Source of the DNA: Natronomonas moolapensis 8.8.11
GTDB taxonomy: Archaea > Halobacteriota > Halobacteria > Halobacteriales > Haloarculaceae
Assembly: GCF_000591055.1 (NCBI RefSeq)
Contig: NC_020388.1
Span: 2,790,001-2,854,000 of the forward strand
DNA length: 64,000 nucleotides
Direction: 5' to 3'
In this document: positions 62,607 to 64,000 of the stretch, piece by piece
Numbering within the stretch: position 1 is the first letter of the stretch
Layout of the letters: every line of letters begins with the position of its first letter
The notes under the pieces: generated by a model
What the model saw: the letters and a program-made list of their open reading frames with translations, nothing else
Database searches by the model: none
Told to the model about the DNA's origin: nothing
Translations under genes and position numbers: made by a program

Positions 62607-64000
62607 ATGTCACGGGAGATCAGGGAGCTCGACGCCGAGACGCGCGATCGGATCGCCGCCGGAGAGGTCGTCGAGCGCCCGGCCTCCGTCGTCAAGGAAC
62701 TGGTGGAGAACGCCCTCGACGCCGACGCGGGCCGGATCGAGGTGGCCGTCGAGGCGGGCGGGACCGACCGGATCGTCGTCTCGGACGACGGCGTCGGGAT
62801 GACCGAATCCGACGCCCGCCTGGCGGTCGAAGAACACACCACGAGCAAGCTCCGGGACGTCTCCGACCTCGATTCGATCGGCACGCTCGGCTTCCGCGGG
62901 GAGGCGCTGCACGCCATCGGCTCGGTCGCGCGCCTGCGGATCGAGACGAAGCCGCAGGGCGAGGCCTACGGCACCGAGTTGGTCGTCGAGGGCGGCGAGG
63001 TCGCCTCCTGTGGCCCGACCGGCTGCCCGGAGGGGACGACCGTCGAAGTGGTCGAACTCTTCGGGAACGTCCCGGCCCGCCGGAAGTACCTCAAGACGGA
63101 AGCGACGGAGTTCGACCACGTCGCCCGGATCCTCACCGGCTACGCCCTGGCCCGCCCCGACGTCGCGGTGTCGCTCTCGCGGGACGGCCGCGAGACGTTC
63201 GCTACGACGGGCGACGGCGACCGCACGGGCGCGGTGATGGCGGTGTACGGCCGCGACGTAGCCGAGTCGATGGTCCCCGTGGAGTACGAGGGCGAGGGGG
63301 AACAGCCGGTGGCGGGCGTCGAAGGGCTCGTCAGCCACCCCGAGACGAACCGGGCGGGCAGCGAGTACGTGACGACGCTCGTCGACGGCCGGTACGTGAC
63401 CGCGAGCGCGGTCCGGGAGGCGGTCGTCGACGCCTACGGCGACGGCCTCGCGCCGGATCGGTACCCGTTTGCCGTCGTCGATCTGCGGCTCCCGCCGGGC
63501 GGCGTCGACGTGAACGTCCACCCCCGCAAGCTGGAGGTGCTGTTCGCCGAGGAGGCGGCGGTCAAATCGGCCGTCACCGAGGCCGTCGAGACGGCGCTCT
63601 TGGGGTCGGGGCTGCTCCGGTCGCGTGCGCCGCGCGGGCGGTCGGCCCCCGAGCAGACCGATGTGTCGCCCGGGACCCCCGACGACGCCGGCGACGACGC
63701 GGAAACGAGGGGAGGGTCCGATGAAAAAAGCCCGGAGGATCGAGACGTGTCCGGGAAACGCGACGGTCGGAGCGACGGCCACGGCGATCGGAACGACGCC
63801 GACGAACGGGTGCGAAGCGTCGACACCGGGGCGGACGAGGCGCCCACCGCGGAAGCCGGGGGGACCGCCACCGACGGAGCGGACGGGGCAGCTGTGACCG
63901 CTTCGGACCCGGAGGGCACGCGTTCGCGAGACCGCACCGAAAGCGGGTCCCGAACGTCGGATTCGGGCGCGACGGGCGACGTCGGGGCGGCGGCCGACGC
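62607..64000 (+). CDS. mutL: DNA mismatch repair protein MutL (3' end outside window)
   Basis: 464 codons visible; open at the right edge. GHKL ATPase motifs are complete: RIAAGEVVERPASVVKELVENALDA (key E in LVENALDA), DDGVGM, HTTSKL, GTLGFRGEAL, and the transducer domain (about 210-330) with VNVHPRKLEVLF. From about residue 350 the chain becomes a long, acidic, Gly/Asp/Glu/Thr-rich linker that is still running at 64000; the C-terminal dimerisation domain is not seen. Starts 34 nt after mutS, so an operon. Confidence 0.95.
   Translation, partial: MSREIRELDAETRDRIAAGEVVERPASVVKELVENALDADAGRIEVAVEAGGTDRIVVSDDGVGMTESDARLAVEEHTTSKLRDVSDLDSIGTLGFRGEALHAIGSVARLRIETKPQGEAYGTELVVEGGEVASCGPTGCPEGTTVEVVELFGNVPARRKYLKTEATEFDHVARILTGYALARPDVAVSLSRDGRETFATTGDGDRTGAVMAVYGRDVAESMVPVEYEGEGEQPVAGVEGLVSHPETNRAGSEYVTTLVDGRYVTASAVREAVVDAYGDGLAPDRYPFAVVDLRLPPGGVDVNVHPRKLEVLFAEEAAVKSAVTEAVETALLGSGLLRSRAPRGRSAPEQTDVSPGTPDDAGDDAETRGGSDEKSPEDRDVSGKRDGRSDGHGDRNDADERVRSVDTGADEAPTAEAGGTATDGADGAAVTASDPEGTRSRDRTESGSRTSDSGATGDVGAAAD

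Overview
The window is a 64 kb piece of a haloarchaeal (class Halobacteria) chromosome. The evidence is very high GC with GC-rich third codon positions, strongly acidic proteins, split archaeal RNA polymerase subunits (RpoA1/A2, RpoB1/B2), archaeal translation factors, haloarchaeal signatures (SAMP1, ArcS, LonB, GatD, ThiR/ThiN, Tat lipoproteins) and many TATA boxes placed 25-30 nt before start codons, which implies leaderless mRNAs. I cannot fix the genus; no rRNA is present.

Layout. 1-5.5 kb: 3' part of a GAF/PAS sensor kinase, a metallo-beta-lactamase-fold hydrolase, a TlpA-CcdA thiol redox pair, a DoxX membrane protein, then an intergenic patch with a dispersed repeat and tRNA-Ala(CGC) with a duplicated 3' end. 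5.5-25.2 kb, minus strand: the archaeal str/rpo supercluster in canonical order (rpoH-rpoB2-rpoB1-rpoA1-rpoA2-nusA-rps12-rps7-fusA-tuf-rps10), broken by a PadR-like regulator with two promoters, a sugar dehydrogenase and flanking genes, a 137-bp tandem array directly upstream of fusA, a decayed IS200/IS605-type element and the ACT-regulator/homoserine dehydrogenase pair. 25.5-36.5 kb: pheA, a membrane protein, uvrB, lonB with a CPBP membrane protease, nadM with a SAM hydrolase, and a THUMP RNA methyltransferase. 36.7-41.5 kb: a Gate-domain transporter-like protein, the complete proline operon proC-proB-proA, and a diadenylate-cyclase-like gene. 41.5-43.5 kb: rlmE, a VapBC toxin-antitoxin pair between imperfect direct repeats, an IS605-like end hairpin, and a 44-aa CHHH microprotein. 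43.6-54.8 kb: an SNF-family symporter, a ribbon-helix-helix protein with a queuosine-family transporter, gatD, a four-gene SAMP1 operon, arcS, an XPD-like helicase coupled to an apparently catalytically dead HNH protein with a membrane tail, a CoA-type Nudix hydrolase. 54.9-59.3 kb: dcd-thiR, thi4 and thiD-thiN (thiamine synthesis and control). 59.3-64 kb: an unrecognised nonapeptide-repeat ORF behind three TATA boxes, then mutS and mutL; mutL runs off the right edge.

Themes. Information processing dominates (RNA polymerase, ribosome, elongation factors, tRNA modification and charging, repair). Overlapping ATGA/GTGA junctions show many tight operons. The least explained signals are: alternative leaderless starts of the PadR regulator; short leaderless upstream ORFs that end on the start codon of the real gene; the 137-bp hairpin array abutting the fusA promoter; the GG-ending protein next to SAMP1; the HNH-fold protein lacking its catalytic His and Asn; and the nonapeptide-repeat ORF before mutS. 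I see no CRISPR array and no clear novel defence system.
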